This document shows, piece after piece, positions 36,749-48,100 of a stretch of 52,664 nucleotides of DNA. Location: contig CAMAYG010000010.1 of the NCBI GenBank assembly GCA_945862535.1, positions 1 to 52,664 on the forward strand, written 5' to 3'. Made by a program: the position numbers and the translations under genes. The stretch comes from Rickettsia typhi. GTDB lineage: Bacteria; Pseudomonadota; Alphaproteobacteria; Rickettsiales; UBA1997. Every line of letters begins with the position of its first letter. The first letter of the stretch is position 1. The notes under the pieces are model-generated. The model saw only the letters and a program-made list of their open reading frames with translations, was not told where the DNA came from and made no database searches.

Positions 36749-37594
36749 CTATAAATTATAATCATCTTCGATTCTTTTTATATCATCTTCTCCGAAATAT
36801 TCTCCAGTTTGGATCTCTATAACAATCAGAGCTTTATTGGAATTATTGGCAAGTCTATGCAAAGCATTTTCTTTTATAGTAACGCTACCACCCTCACGTA
36901 AGATGAAATTGCTACCATCAACAGAAACAAGAGCCTCGCCACTAACAACAAACCAATGCTCTCGTCTCATTTTATGAACTTGCATGCTTAGTCGATGATT
37001 TGGCGATACAGTAATTTCTTTAACCTTATAACTATCAGACTCTTCTAAGGTAATGTAAAATCCCCAAGGACGGAATACCTTAAAAACAAAAGAATTGTCT
37101 TTTACACTTGATTGAGAGTCTGTATCCTTAGAAAATCGATTGACTACACTTTTTTGACACCACTTCTCCAAAATCCAACTAGAGGAATTTGGTTTGTGTC
37201 GACCAGAAACTGCAAAACCCACCTGATACTTTACTTCAATAGACAATTTTTTACAGATTTCTATCTCTGGCACATTACTATGATTTCTATCTCCGCCTTT
37301 AGCAAAAATTAAAGTATCTTCTGAATACTTGTTACGAACTAACTCTAAACCATTTCTTACGGTATTATCGTCGTCATTAAATGAAATAACTTCAATAACT
37401 CCTTTTATATTTTCCATAATAACTTTTCTACTAGAAAAATTAAGAAAATAAGAGCCTTTTTTTCTAGTTAACCAATTATCGCTGTTGAGTAGAACGATTA
37501 TTCCATCAGATTCCCCTCTACTCTCGATAATATTTTCGATATGACCTTCATGAATTGGGTCAAAACCGCCACTAACTAGAAAATATTTTGCCAT
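36749..37594 (-). CDS. Fusion of RfaE-like nucleotidyltransferase and mannose-6-phosphate-isomerase-type cupin
   Basis: Two domains in 281 residues. Residues 1-135 form a cytidylyltransferase-like nucleotidyltransferase: GGFDPIHEGHIENI (9-22) gives the HxGH site and FAKGGDR (97-103) the phosphate/nucleotide region, as in RfaE/HldE C-domains and glycerol-phosphate cytidylyltransferases. Residues 173-281 form a cupin like the C-terminal part of type II phosphomannose isomerases (AlgA/ManC): RPWGFY, SMQVHKMRREHW, VSGEA, and GEYFGEDDI near the end, with H207, E212 or H213 and H246 as likely metal ligands. A role in activating a sugar or polyol phosphate for surface polysaccharide is inferred. The gene is 36 bases downstream of katG and convergent with the AlaRS fragment gene. 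Confidence 0.82.
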   Translation of the reverse strand: MAKYFLVSGGFDPIHEGHIENIIESRGESDGIIVLLNSDNWLTRKKGSYFLNFSSRKVIMENIKGVIEVISFNDDDNTVRNGLELVRNKYSEDTLIFAKGGDRNHSNVPEIEICKKLSIEVKYQVGFAVSGRHKPNSSSWILEKWCQKSVVNRFSKDTDSQSSVKDNSFVFKVFRPWGFYITLEESDSYKVKEITVSPNHRLSMQVHKMRREHWFVVSGEALVSVDGSNFILREGGSVTIKENALHRLANNSNKALIVIEIQTGEYFGEDDIKRIEDDYNL

Positions 37595-37630
37595 TTAGAA
37601 AGTTAATATAAAATATTTTTAGATTGCTAA

Positions 37631-39853
37631 TTACTTCCTTAGATCAAAACGATCGAGGTTAGTTACTTTTACCCAAGCTTTAACAAAGTCATTAATAAAC
37701 TTTTCTTTACCATCATCAGAAGCATAAACCTCAGAAATAGATCTTAACTCGGAACTAGAACCGAAAGCTAAATCAACTGGTGTAGCTTGCCATTTTATTT
37801 TTTTAGTCTTGCGACATTTGCCGTCATAGATACCATCTGCACCAGACTTCTTCCATTCGGTAGAGAGGTCAAGCAAATTAACAAAAAAGTCATTACTTAG
37901 TGACCCAGGTTTTTTTGTAAAAATTCCTAGTTTAGAATTGTCGCTATTAGTATCCAAAACTCTCATTCCACCAATCAGAGCAGTCATTTCTGGAACAGTT
38001 AAGTTAAGCATATAAGCCTTGTCGATCAAGGCATTCACTGGAGAAAGTAAGGATTCTTTATTGTAGTAGTTTCTAAAGCCATCGGCTTTTGGCTCTAAAT
38101 AAGCAAAAGAGTTAATGTCTGTCTGATCTTGTGATGCATCAACCCTACCAGGTGCAAATGGGATTTTTATATCAAAACCCCCCTCTTTAGTAGCTCGCTC
38201 AATGGCAGAGTTACCAGCAATTATAACAAGATCGGCAAGAGATACTTTTTTTCCACTTTTTATGTTATTATAGTTAAATTTCAGTTGAATATTTTTTAAA
38301 ACATTTAGAACTTTTGAAAGCTCTTTAGGGTTATTAACTTGCCAATTTTTTTGAGGCTCAAGACTTATTCTTGCACCATTAGCACCACCTCTCATGTCAG
38401 TAGAGCGGAATGAAGAAGAAGATGCCCAAGATACCTTAACTAATTCAGGGATAGTTAAGTTAGATTTAACTATTTGATTTTTTAATGTATCAATATCAGC
38501 GGAGCTTATTGCTTTATATTTTGCTACAGGCAAAGGATCTTGCCATAAGAATTGTTCGGCAGAGTAGTCTTTTATAACATATCTACTAATTGGCCCCATA
38601 TCGCGATGAGTAAGTTTAAACCAAGCTCTAGCAAATGCTTTTTCAAATTCTTTAGGATTTTCGTAAAACCTTTTAGCAATTTTACTATATTCAGGATCTA
38701 GCTTCAAAGATAAATCAGTTGTCAACATAACTACAGGATGTTTTTTAGAGGTATCATGGGCATCGACAACCATATCATGATACTTTTTATTATCAGGAAC
38801 CCATTGAATTGAACCTCCAGAACTCTTGGTTTTAACCCAATTAAATTTAAAAAGGTTATTAAGATATTCATGGGTCCACATTGTAGGGTTAGAAGTCCAT
38901 GCACCTTCAAGACCACTAGTGATTGTATCTATACCCTTACCACTACCGCAACGATTTTTCCAACCAATACCCTGATTCTCTATTTCTGAAGCGGCAGGTT
39001 CTTTTCCGATACACTCATTAGGTTTGTTTGCCCCGTGAGTCTTGCCAAAAGTATGACCACCTGCAATTAAAGCAACAGTCTCTTCATCACTCATTGCCAT
39101 ATTGCCAAATGTTTCCCGTATTTGATGGGCGGCAGCTATCGGATCTGGATTACCATTAGGTCCTTCCGGATTAACATAGATAAGACCCATTGTTGTTGAA
39201 CCGAGAGGTTTTGCCAGTTTGCCCTTTTTTGTAAAGCGATCGCTATCCATGAATTTATTTTCAGGACCCCAATATACTAAATCTGGCTCAAAGTCATCTA
39301 CCCTACCACCAGCAAAACCAATAGTTTTAAAGCCCATAGATTCCAAAGCCACATTACCAGAAACAATCATTAAATCGGCCCAAGATAATTTGCTACCATA
39401 TTTTTTCTTAACTGGCCACAATAAACGGCGAGCTTTATCTAGATTCGCATTATCAGGCCAGCTATTAAGAGGCTCAAATCTTTGTTGCCCCCCACCAGCA
39501 CCACCTCTACCATCTTGTGTTCTGTAAGTCCCGGCACTATGCCAAGCCATTCTAATAAAGAACGGTCCATAATTACCATAGTCAGCAGGCCACCACTCCT
39601 GAGAAGTCATCATAATTTTATGGATATCTTTTTTTAAAGCTTTAAGATCTACCTTAGAAAATTCTTTAGCATAATTGTAGCTATGATTATAAGGACTAGA
39701 CTCCTTAGAATGTTGTCTAAGAGTAGTAAGGTTTATTTTATTAGGCCACCAAAATTCATTTAACTTAACATCTAGATTAGGATTTTTATTATTGACTTTA
39801 GAGCAACTAAAGATTGCCACTTGTAATAGCAATAGCAAAGCTAATATTTTCAT
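37631..39853 (-). CDS. katG: Catalase-peroxidase with export signal
   Basis: Haem enzyme that removes hydrogen peroxide, 740 residues with both KatG halves. The distal site R101-W104-H105 ([11 protein letters not shown]), the proximal H267 ([10 protein letters not shown]), and the W104-Y226-M252 trio that forms the catalase-specific crosslink are all present. Unusually it begins [20 protein letters not shown]: a signal peptide with a lipobox-like I-F-S-C17 (Phe at -2 is non-standard), followed by an N/K-rich linker. It should therefore be periplasmic, perhaps lipid-anchored, as in the KatP/KatG2 branch, and would meet host-derived peroxide. It is divergent from the chalcone-isomerase-like gene; I found no convincing regulator site in the 180-base gap. 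Confidence 0.95.
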   Translation of the reverse strand: MKILALLLLLQVAIFSCSKVNNKNPNLDVKLNEFWWPNKINLTTLRQHSKESSPYNHSYNYAKEFSKVDLKALKKDIHKIMMTSQEWWPADYGNYGPFFIRMAWHSAGTYRTQDGRGGAGGGQQRFEPLNSWPDNANLDKARRLLWPVKKKYGSKLSWADLMIVSGNVALESMGFKTIGFAGGRVDDFEPDLVYWGPENKFMDSDRFTKKGKLAKPLGSTTMGLIYVNPEGPNGNPDPIAAAHQIRETFGNMAMSDEETVALIAGGHTFGKTHGANKPNECIGKEPAASEIENQGIGWKNRCGSGKGIDTITSGLEGAWTSNPTMWTHEYLNNLFKFNWVKTKSSGGSIQWVPDNKKYHDMVVDAHDTSKKHPVVMLTTDLSLKLDPEYSKIAKRFYENPKEFEKAFARAWFKLTHRDMGPISRYVIKDYSAEQFLWQDPLPVAKYKAISSADIDTLKNQIVKSNLTIPELVKVSWASSSSFRSTDMRGGANGARISLEPQKNWQVNNPKELSKVLNVLKNIQLKFNYNNIKSGKKVSLADLVIIAGNSAIERATKEGGFDIKIPFAPGRVDASQDQTDINSFAYLEPKADGFRNYYNKESLLSPVNALIDKAYMLNLTVPEMTALIGGMRVLDTNSDNSKLGIFTKKPGSLSNDFFVNLLDLSTEWKKSGADGIYDGKCRKTKKIKWQATPVDLAFGSSSELRSISEVYASDDGKEKFINDFVKAWVKVTNLDRFDLRK

Positions 39854-40033
39854 TGAAATTTATTAATTGAATTACTAAATTTTACTTTAATTAATTTTTT
39901 CCAAGAATTGGTTTAATTAATAATCAAAACTTAATTCTCTATCTAATAACTTGCAACAAAAATATTAACTATTATATAATAAATATTTTCATAGCTACTA
40001 AAATGGAACAATCAAAACTAATTTTATTATAAA

Positions 40034-40540
40034 ATGATATCAAAAACATTAACTTTAACATTTTTAATATTTTATTTTAACTTAGAAACGGCAAATTCTA
40101 CAGAATATTGCAAAACAATACTACAAAAATATGCTTTATTAAGCATATACAATATAACTATATGCGGGGAAAAAGATGTCAAATATAATAATATTTTCAA
40201 TACAAATTTTACAATAACAATAAAATATTTAAGAAACTCATCTAGTAAGTGGATAATAAATCAATCCATTAAAGAAATACAAAAACATTATATTTTAACA
40301 AAAGAAGAGGAGAGTTTTTATCGAGAAAAATTTACATCTTTCCCGAATATAAAATTACAAGATGAAGTAAAAATAAAGTTTAATCATGTAAACGGTATAA
40401 GAGTTTATCATAATAATAAACCTATTATGAACATAGCTGACTTAGATTACTCTATTAAATTTACAAATATTTGGCTCCACCCGAATGCAACATTTAAAAA
40501 AACCAGAGATTTATATTTTTATAGCGACAATACTTGGTAA
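40034..40540 (+). CDS. Secreted chalcone-isomerase-like protein
   Basis: 168 residues with an N-terminal signal peptide (about 1-22, ending TANS). The mature part has the features of bacterial chalcone-isomerase-like (Chalcone_3) proteins: an ITIKYLRNSSSKWIINQSIKE segment, EESFYREKFTSFPNIKLQDE, then IRVYHNNKPIMNIADLDYSI and the terminal FTNIWLHPNATFKKTRD, equivalent to the family's F-x-x-IWL-x-P block. In bacteria these are periplasmic proteins of unknown role, not flavonoid enzymes. It is divergent from katG, 180 bases away, and is an isolated gene. The assignment relies on pattern memory. Confidence 0.6.
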   Translation: MISKTLTLTFLIFYFNLETANSTEYCKTILQKYALLSIYNITICGEKDVKYNNIFNTNFTITIKYLRNSSSKWIINQSIKEIQKHYILTKEEESFYREKFTSFPNIKLQDEVKIKFNHVNGIRVYHNNKPIMNIADLDYSIKFTNIWLHPNATFKKTRDLYFYSDNTW

Positions 40541-41033
40541 AATTATAATGTTTCCAAAAAATATTTTAAGTTTTTTATAGGAAGAAATGGACAGGAAAGA
40601 TTATTTCAATAAACTATGTTTTTCTTATTGATACTTGATAAAAGGCTCTAGTTGCGATAAAAATTGCCTAAACTCTTCCTTAATCATAAAATATCATTTT
40701 GTTGATTTAGCTAAAGATTTATTAACTCCTACCTTAATAACGATTAATCTATTTTTTGTCATATATTTTATAAAAAATATATATCTGGCGATGTTTTAAA
40801 ATATTACAGCGGTAAATGTATTTAGATGAGTGGACAATTTTTTAAATAAAAATTTTTGATAAAAAAATAGTTCTTTAGATAATCAATTAGTTTAATATAT
40901 TGCTTTTTTATTACTTATAGCTTGGTAATATTTTGCAACATTTTCTGTGTCTAAATATATGAATTTAGGAGAAATACTCACTATAATTTATTTAAAACAC
41001 AGAAAATGTTACTATAGCTAGAGTTTTAGAGAT
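40541..41033. other. AT-rich intergenic region between the chalcone-isomerase-like gene and rpoC
   Basis: This 493-base gap lies between two converging genes. The only structure I see is the 14-bp inverted repeat just beyond the rpoC stop. The rest is extremely AT-rich, with several chance start and stop codons and no frame of convincing length on either strand. Confidence 0.8.
40937..41010 (-). terminator. Long-loop inverted repeat after rpoC, possible terminator
   Basis: A perfect 14-bp inverted repeat (aacattttctgtgt / acacagaaaatgtt) begins 24 bases beyond the rpoC stop. Its 46-base loop contains a second small hairpin (ctaaat / atttag). It probably marks the end of the secE-to-rpoC transcript. 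The sequence following on the minus strand, GCAAAATATT, has no T run, so it may instead be a processing or stability element. Confidence 0.5.
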
Positions 41034-44000
41034 TTATTCTATTGATTTAGCCTGTTTTTTGTAATTAGCTACAATCATGCCAGTACCTGCTGGAATCAAA
41101 CGACCAACTATAATATTCTCTTTCAAACCCTTTAAATAGTCGTAACGACCCTGTATCGAAGAGTCGGTTAATATTTTTGTTGTCTCTTGGAAAGATGCAG
41201 CAGAAATAAAAGACCTAGTCTGTAAAGATGCTTTAGTTATTCCTAAAAGAACAGAATTTGCAGTAGCGGGTTTTAGGTTACTTTCTAAAGTTTTAATGTT
41301 AATATCTTCAAAATCATCGCGATCTAGATATTCTCCAGATATAAGCATTGTATCGCCAGAATCAGCAATTTCAACCCTCTTCAGCATCATGCTTAAAATA
41401 ACCTCGATATGCTTATCATCTATTTTTACACCCTGCATACGATAAACTTTTTGCACTTCATTAATCATGTAATTAGCAAAAGCAAGTAAACCTTGAATTT
41501 TAAGTATATCATGCGGAACCAAATTTCCGTCAACCAAGATATCTCCTTTACGAACTAACTCACCTTCACCAAAGAATAAATGTCTAGATTTAGAGAAGCT
41601 ATATTCAACAGGCTGAATTGAAGCATCACTAGAACGAATCAAGATTCTTCTTTTTGATTTATAGTCCTTACCAAATTCTACTTTACCATCAATTTCACTC
41701 ATAACGGCAGCATTTTTTGGCTTTCTTGCCTCGAACAACTCTGCAACTCTAGGTAGACCTCCAGTAATATCTTTGGTTTTAGAGGAGTTTTTTGCAATTT
41801 TTGCAATAATATCTCCTGCTTTTATATCCTCGCCATTTGAAACATTGATAGCTGTTCCGATTGGCAGTTGATGTTCTTTAATAATCGCAGAGCTTTCAGA
41901 GCTATTAATTGCAATTCTTGGCTTTAAATCTTGCTTACTATATTGCTTCCAATCAATAACTATTTTTGTTGAAACACTAGTAGCTTCATCTATTTTTTCT
42001 CTTAATGAGACATTTTCATTTAAGTCTATATACTTTACCAAACCATCAACTTCAGCAATTATCGGAATATTATAAGGATCCCACTCAGCTAAATGATCGG
42101 ATTTTTTTACCATATCATTATCTGATTTCAAAATCGTAGCACCATATGGAAGTTTGTAACTATGTATCTCTTTATCATCCGGATCTAATAGTTTAATTTC
42201 CGTATTACGACCAACAACTATAGTCTTACCGTCTCTGTTTACAATTGTTCCTTTGATATTAACCCTTATTTTACCATCAGATATTGCTGTTATAGAAGAT
42301 TGCTCTGTTCCCTTCTGTGCAGCACCTCCAATATGGAACGTACGCATTGTTAATTGAGTTCCTGGTTCACCTATTGATTGAGCCGCAACAACACCTACAG
42401 CTTCACCAATACTAACAACATTACCAGTAGCCAAGTCTCTTCCGTAACATTTAACACAGACTCCATTTTTTGTTTTGCATGTTAAAACAGAGCGAACTTT
42501 AATTGATTTTATATTTTCTTTTTCAATTTTTTCTGCTATAGATTCATCTATAACATGTCCGCGATTTGCAATTACATTATTAGAACTATCAAAAATGTCA
42601 GCGATAGGAACCCTACCCAACACCTGCTCAGCCAAAGAAGAGACAACCCTACCATCATCAATAACGGAATCAATCATAACGCCATCATCTGTACCACAAT
42701 CCTCCTCTACAACGATACAATCTTGAGAAACATCAACAAGACGACGAGTTAAATAACCCGAATTTGCGGTTTTTAATGCAGTATCAGCTAAACCTTTTCT
42801 AGCACCGTGCGCGGAAATAAAGTATTCAGTAACATTAAGACCTTCTTTAAAGTTTGAAATGATAGGAGTCTCGATAATTTCACCAGATGGCTTAGCGATC
42901 AAACCTCTCATTCCAGCAATTTGCTTAATTTGATTTTCTGAGCCTTTCGCACCAGAATCAGCCATCATATATATAGAGTTGGCAGTTTCTGGGGTTGTGT
43001 AACTTGAAATTACCTTCATCATTTCTTTAGATATCTTATCGGTACAACTAGTCCATTCATCTACAACCTTATTATAACGTTCACCAGAAGTTATCAGGCC
43101 TTCGTGATATTGTTTCTCTAGTTTTTTTACTCTTTCAAGAGATTGATTAACTTGTTGCTTTTTTTCACTAGGTATAATCATATCGTCTTTACCTATTGAT
43201 ATGCCAGCGGCACAAGCGTATTTAAATCCTAGAGCCATTATTCTGTCACAGAACATAACAGTTTCTTTTTGACCGCAAGAGCGGTAGACTATATCTATTA
43301 GATTGGTAACTGCTTTCTTTGTCATCACACGATTAACTATATCTAGATCTGCTTTCATTGAATCTGGAAGATTTGAATGAAGTATAACTCTACCAACTGT
43401 ACTTTCCGATTTACGATAACACCTTTCTCCATTAATAAAAACTTTAAATCGGTACATAATAGGAGAATGTATTGAGAGCATATTAATATTTATGGCATGC
43501 TCAATTTCCGCTATATTGCTGATAAGTGGTAGTTTTTTATCTGGATCCTTGGCTGGATTCATTGTTATGTAATAAAGACCAAGAATAATATCTTGAGACG
43601 GAACTATTATTGGCTTGCCGTTAGCAGGACTAAGTATGTTATTTGTTGACATCATTAAAACTCTAGACTCAACTTGAGCCTCTATTGATAAGGGCACATG
43701 AACAGCCATCTGATCTCCGTCGAAATCTGCATTAAATGCAGCACATACCAAAGGATGCAGTTGTATAGCCTTGCCCTCAGTTAACATAGGCTCAAAAGCT
43801 TGAATACCTAAGCGATGCAGTGTTGGGGCACGATTTAATAATACAGGATGTTCTTTTATAACTTCATCAAGAATATCCCAGACCTCTGATCTTTCAGATT
43901 CTACCATCTTTTTTGATATCTTAATCGAGTTTGACTTGCCGTAAAGTTCTAGTTTTGAATATATGAAAGGTTTAAAAAGTTCTAGTGCCATTTTTTTAGG

Positions 44001-45131
44001 AATACCACATTGATGTAATTTTAACTCAGGACCAACAACAATAACACTTCTTCCAGAATAATCTACACGTTTACCTAATAAGTTCTGACGAAATCTTCCT
44101 TGTTTACCTTTAAGCATATCACTCAGAGACTTAAAAGGTTTTTTATTAGAATTCTTTACAACAGCACCGCTTCTTCCGTTGTCAAGCAAAGCATCCACAG
44201 ATTCCTGCAACATTCTTTTTTCGTTTTTTATTATCACCTCGGGAGCGTTTAACTCCATTAGGCGACGTAAACGGTTATTTCTGTTAATTACTCTACGATA
44301 TAATTCATTAAGATCAGAAGTTGCAAAACGACCTCCTTCTAGCATAACCAAAGGTCTTATGTCTGGTGGTATAACTGGCAAAACATTCATAATCATCCAC
44401 TCTGGACGATTCCCAGATGAAATAAAACTCTCAATAACCTTAAGTCTCTTAACTAATTTCTCTCTTTTCAACTCGGATAATTGTCCGGATAAGTCTTCCC
44501 TTAGAGATTTTCTTATTTTTTCCAAGTCAAGACCTTGAAGAGCCTTTTTAACAGCTTCAGCACCCATTTCTGCAACAAAAGATCCGTAGCCGTATTTTTC
44601 TTGCATTGCATCATATTCTTCTTCAGAGAAAACATCCCCCTCTTTTAGCGGAGACATTAATGAATCTGTAACCATATAAGATTCGAAATAGACAACTTTT
44701 TCAACGGATTTTAGTGTTAATCCTAGAATAGCACTAATTCTAGAAGGTAAAGATTTTAGGAACCAAATATGAGCAACGGGGGATGCTAATTCTATATGTC
44801 CCATTCTATCTCTCCTGACCTTAGAAGAAGTAACTTCTACACCACATTTTTCACAAACTATACCTTTGTATTTTATACGCCTATATTTACCACACAAACA
44901 TTCATAATCTCTAACTGGACCAAATATTCTGGCACAAAATAAACCATCTCTCTCTGGTTTAAAAGTCCGATAGTTAATTGTTTCTGGCTTTGAAACCTCG
45001 CCAAAAGACCAAGATCTTATTTTATCAGGATTTGCTATAGAGATCTTTACAGCATTAAAATCTAGAGAATCAACAGAGCTATTAGAGTTAACACTAAACA
45101 AACCGTGAGAAGAAGTTCCTACAAATGACAT
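41034..45131 (-). CDS. rpoC: RNA polymerase beta' subunit
   Basis: Largest catalytic subunit of RNA polymerase, 1365 residues. The N-terminal zinc site is [20 protein letters not shown]; the active-site motif [12 protein letters not shown] with three Mg-binding aspartates is intact; the second zinc cluster appears as [19 protein letters not shown]. The trigger-loop/bridge-helix region reads [17 protein letters not shown]. Starts with ATG 38 bases after the rpoB stop, the usual arrangement. No inteins, splits or large deletions are seen. Confidence 0.99.
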   Translation of the reverse strand: MSFVGTSSHGLFSVNSNSSVDSLDFNAVKISIANPDKIRSWSFGEVSKPETINYRTFKPERDGLFCARIFGPVRDYECLCGKYRRIKYKGIVCEKCGVEVTSSKVRRDRMGHIELASPVAHIWFLKSLPSRISAILGLTLKSVEKVVYFESYMVTDSLMSPLKEGDVFSEEEYDAMQEKYGYGSFVAEMGAEAVKKALQGLDLEKIRKSLREDLSGQLSELKREKLVKRLKVIESFISSGNRPEWMIMNVLPVIPPDIRPLVMLEGGRFATSDLNELYRRVINRNNRLRRLMELNAPEVIIKNEKRMLQESVDALLDNGRSGAVVKNSNKKPFKSLSDMLKGKQGRFRQNLLGKRVDYSGRSVIVVGPELKLHQCGIPKKMALELFKPFIYSKLELYGKSNSIKISKKMVESERSEVWDILDEVIKEHPVLLNRAPTLHRLGIQAFEPMLTEGKAIQLHPLVCAAFNADFDGDQMAVHVPLSIEAQVESRVLMMSTNNILSPANGKPIIVPSQDIILGLYYITMNPAKDPDKKLPLISNIAEIEHAININMLSIHSPIMYRFKVFINGERCYRKSESTVGRVILHSNLPDSMKADLDIVNRVMTKKAVTNLIDIVYRSCGQKETVMFCDRIMALGFKYACAAGISIGKDDMIIPSEKKQQVNQSLERVKKLEKQYHEGLITSGERYNKVVDEWTSCTDKISKEMMKVISSYTTPETANSIYMMADSGAKGSENQIKQIAGMRGLIAKPSGEIIETPIISNFKEGLNVTEYFISAHGARKGLADTALKTANSGYLTRRLVDVSQDCIVVEEDCGTDDGVMIDSVIDDGRVVSSLAEQVLGRVPIADIFDSSNNVIANRGHVIDESIAEKIEKENIKSIKVRSVLTCKTKNGVCVKCYGRDLATGNVVSIGEAVGVVAAQSIGEPGTQLTMRTFHIGGAAQKGTEQSSITAISDGKIRVNIKGTIVNRDGKTIVVGRNTEIKLLDPDDKEIHSYKLPYGATILKSDNDMVKKSDHLAEWDPYNIPIIAEVDGLVKYIDLNENVSLREKIDEATSVSTKIVIDWKQYSKQDLKPRIAINSSESSAIIKEHQLPIGTAINVSNGEDIKAGDIIAKIAKNSSKTKDITGGLPRVAELFEARKPKNAAVMSEIDGKVEFGKDYKSKRRILIRSSDASIQPVEYSFSKSRHLFFGEGELVRKGDILVDGNLVPHDILKIQGLLAFANYMINEVQKVYRMQGVKIDDKHIEVILSMMLKRVEIADSGDTMLISGEYLDRDDFEDINIKTLESNLKPATANSVLLGITKASLQTRSFISAASFQETTKILTDSSIQGRYDYLKGLKENIIVGRLIPAGTGMIVANYKKQAKSIE

Positions 45132-45169
45132 ATTTTATAATTTTTAGAGTAATTTTAGACTTATAGTAA

Positions 45170-48100
45170 TTAAATTTCGATTAATTCAATATTTAAACCT
45201 AGTGACCTAACTTCCTTAATCATAACATTGAAGGATTCGGATATTCCACAATTAAAGTTTTGGTTACCTTGAATAATAGCTTCGTATATTTTTATACGAC
45301 CAACAACATCATCTGACTTAACAGTAAGCATTTCTTGTAAAGAATAAGCAGCACCATATGCCTGAAGAGCCCAACACTCCATTTCTCCGAATCTTTGACC
45401 ACCAAAATGAGATTTACCTCCAAGTGGCTGTTGAGTAATTAGGCTATAAGGACCAATTGAACGAGCATGAATCTTGTCATCGACCAAATGGTGTAATTTT
45501 AGCATGTAAATATAACCTACCGTAACTTTACGATCAAACTTATCTCCTGTTCTACCATCGTAAAGGTCTATTTGTCCAGAATTATCTAGTCCAGCAATAT
45601 CTAACAATCCAGTTACATGCTCTTCTCTTGCACCTTCAAATGTACCAGTAGCAAAAGGAACCCCTTTTTTCAAGCGACTGGCAAAATGTAGCAATTGATC
45701 GTCTGACATGTCTTGTATTTTCTCTATCTCTTTTGGATTATTATAAATACCTAACAACTTAACCCTGAGTTCCTCGACAGCGACAATCTTTTCTTCTTGA
45801 CACCTATCGATTATTTTGCCAATTTGCTTACCTAACTCTTTGGATGCAAGACCTAAATGAGTTTCTAAAATCTGACCAATATTCATCCTCGAAGGAACAC
45901 CGATGGGATTTAGAATAATATCAACAGGCTCGCCATCTGCAGAAAAAGGCATATCTTCAATAGGAGCGATTTTAGAAACCACACCTTTGTTTCCGTGTCT
46001 ACCAGCCATTTTATCTCCTGGTTGAAGGCGGTATTTAGATGCAACATAAACCTTTATAACCTTTAAAACTCCCTGACCAAGATCGTCGCCAGATTTAATT
46101 TTTGCAATCTTGTTTGAAAAATCTTGCTCTATATCATAACATTTTTGCTCAAAAGATTTAATTAATGATTCAATCTGATTCATTGCCGAGGGGCTTTCAA
46201 CAGTAATTTTCATTAAATTCGTAAGAGAAAGATCTAAAAGATCGCTCACAGAAGGCTTCTTTATTTTTAGTTTATCTGGCGAGGTAGTTATTTTTTGACC
46301 TTCTATTAGATTTATCAATTGCTCTTTCAGCATTTTCTCTATGAAGAAAACTTGCAGGTTTTTTCTTTTTGATAATTTTTCTATTTCCTGCATCTCTATC
46401 GAAATTGTTCTTTCATCTTTTTCAACACCTTTACGAGAGAAAACTTTTACATCAACAACGGTACCAGAAACACTTGCAGAAGCATATAGAGAAGAATCTC
46501 TTACATCAGTAGCCTTTTCTCCAAAAATAACCTTTAGTAGCTTCTCCTCTGGAGTCATGGGAGATTCGCTTTTTGGGGTAGTTTTACCAACTATTATGTC
46601 GCCAGGTTTGATTTTTGCACCAATATGAATAATTCCTTCTTCATCAAGCTTCATCAAAGCTTCTTCACTAACATTAGGTATGTCTCTAGTAATTTCTTCT
46701 GGCCCTATCCTTGTATCTCTTGCAACAACCTCTAGCTCCTCTATATGAAGAGAGGTAAAAGTATCATTTGCCAAAAGTTTTTCTGATATTATTATAGAGT
46801 CCTCAAAATTATATCCACTCCAAGGCATAAAGGCAACTCTAACATTCTTGCCAAGTGCTATTTCCCCATCATCTATACTATGAGCATCGCTAATTATCTG
46901 ACCAGCAGAAATATTGTCACCGACCTTAATTATTGGATGTTGATTTATGCAAGTATCTTGATTTGTTCTCTTGTATTTAATGAGATTGTAATAATCTATA
47001 TTGATTTCAGATTCTATGGAGGAATTTATAACAATTTGAGTTGAATCTACAAACACAACATTACCAGATCTTTTTGCAACAACCGCAGCACCAGAATCTG
47101 ATGCAATAATAGATTCCATACCAGTACCAACAAGTGGAGCTTCAGGCCTAAGAAGCGGAACAGCTTGTCTTTGCATGTTAGATCCCATCAGGGCACGATT
47201 CGCATCGTCGTTTTCAATAAAAGGAATTAAGGTGGTAGCAACAGAGACTATTTGCTTTGTTGATGCATCAATAAAGTCTATTTTATCGTATGGAAGCATA
47301 ATGAACTCGCCGTCTTTACGACAACTACAGAGCTCAGAAATTATTTTTCCATTTTTATCTACTTCTATTGTTGCAGAAGCTATAGCATAACCAACTTCAT
47401 CAATGGAAGATAAATAAACTAAATCATCAGTAACATGTCCATTGATAACTTTGCGATAAGGGGTTTCAATGAAGCCGTATTTATTAACTTGAGCATATGT
47501 TGCCAAACTGTTAATTAGACCAATATTTTGACCTTCTGGTGTTTCAATTGGGCATATCCTACCATAATGCGTAGGATGAACATCTCTAACTTCAAAACCA
47601 GCACGATCTCTAGTGATACCACCAGGTCCTAATGCGGAAAGTCTTCTTTTGTGAGTTACTTCAGATAACGGATTAGTTTGATCCATAAACTGAGAAAGCT
47701 GAGAAGTGGCAAAGAAGTCTTTTATTGCGGTAATTAATGGCTTTGAGTTAATAATATTTTGGGGCATGATGCTATCAGCATCTACAGAATTTATCTTCTC
47801 AGATGCAGCTTTTTCAACTCTCAACATACCTATTCTTAACTGATTCTCTATCAACTCTCCTACGGCACGAACCCTTCTATTTCCTAAATTATCTATATCG
47901 TCTGTTTTAAGATCGTTATGCTTTATATCGCTAAGAATTTTAACAATTTTAACTATATCTTCAAGAGTTACATAAATATTATGTTCGTTTATATTAAGAG
48001 ATAGCCGATGATTCATCTTCATTCTACCTACATCAGACAAGTCGTAACGATCTCCTTTAAGAAATATGCTTTCAAAATAACTTTTAGCAACTTCAAGGGA

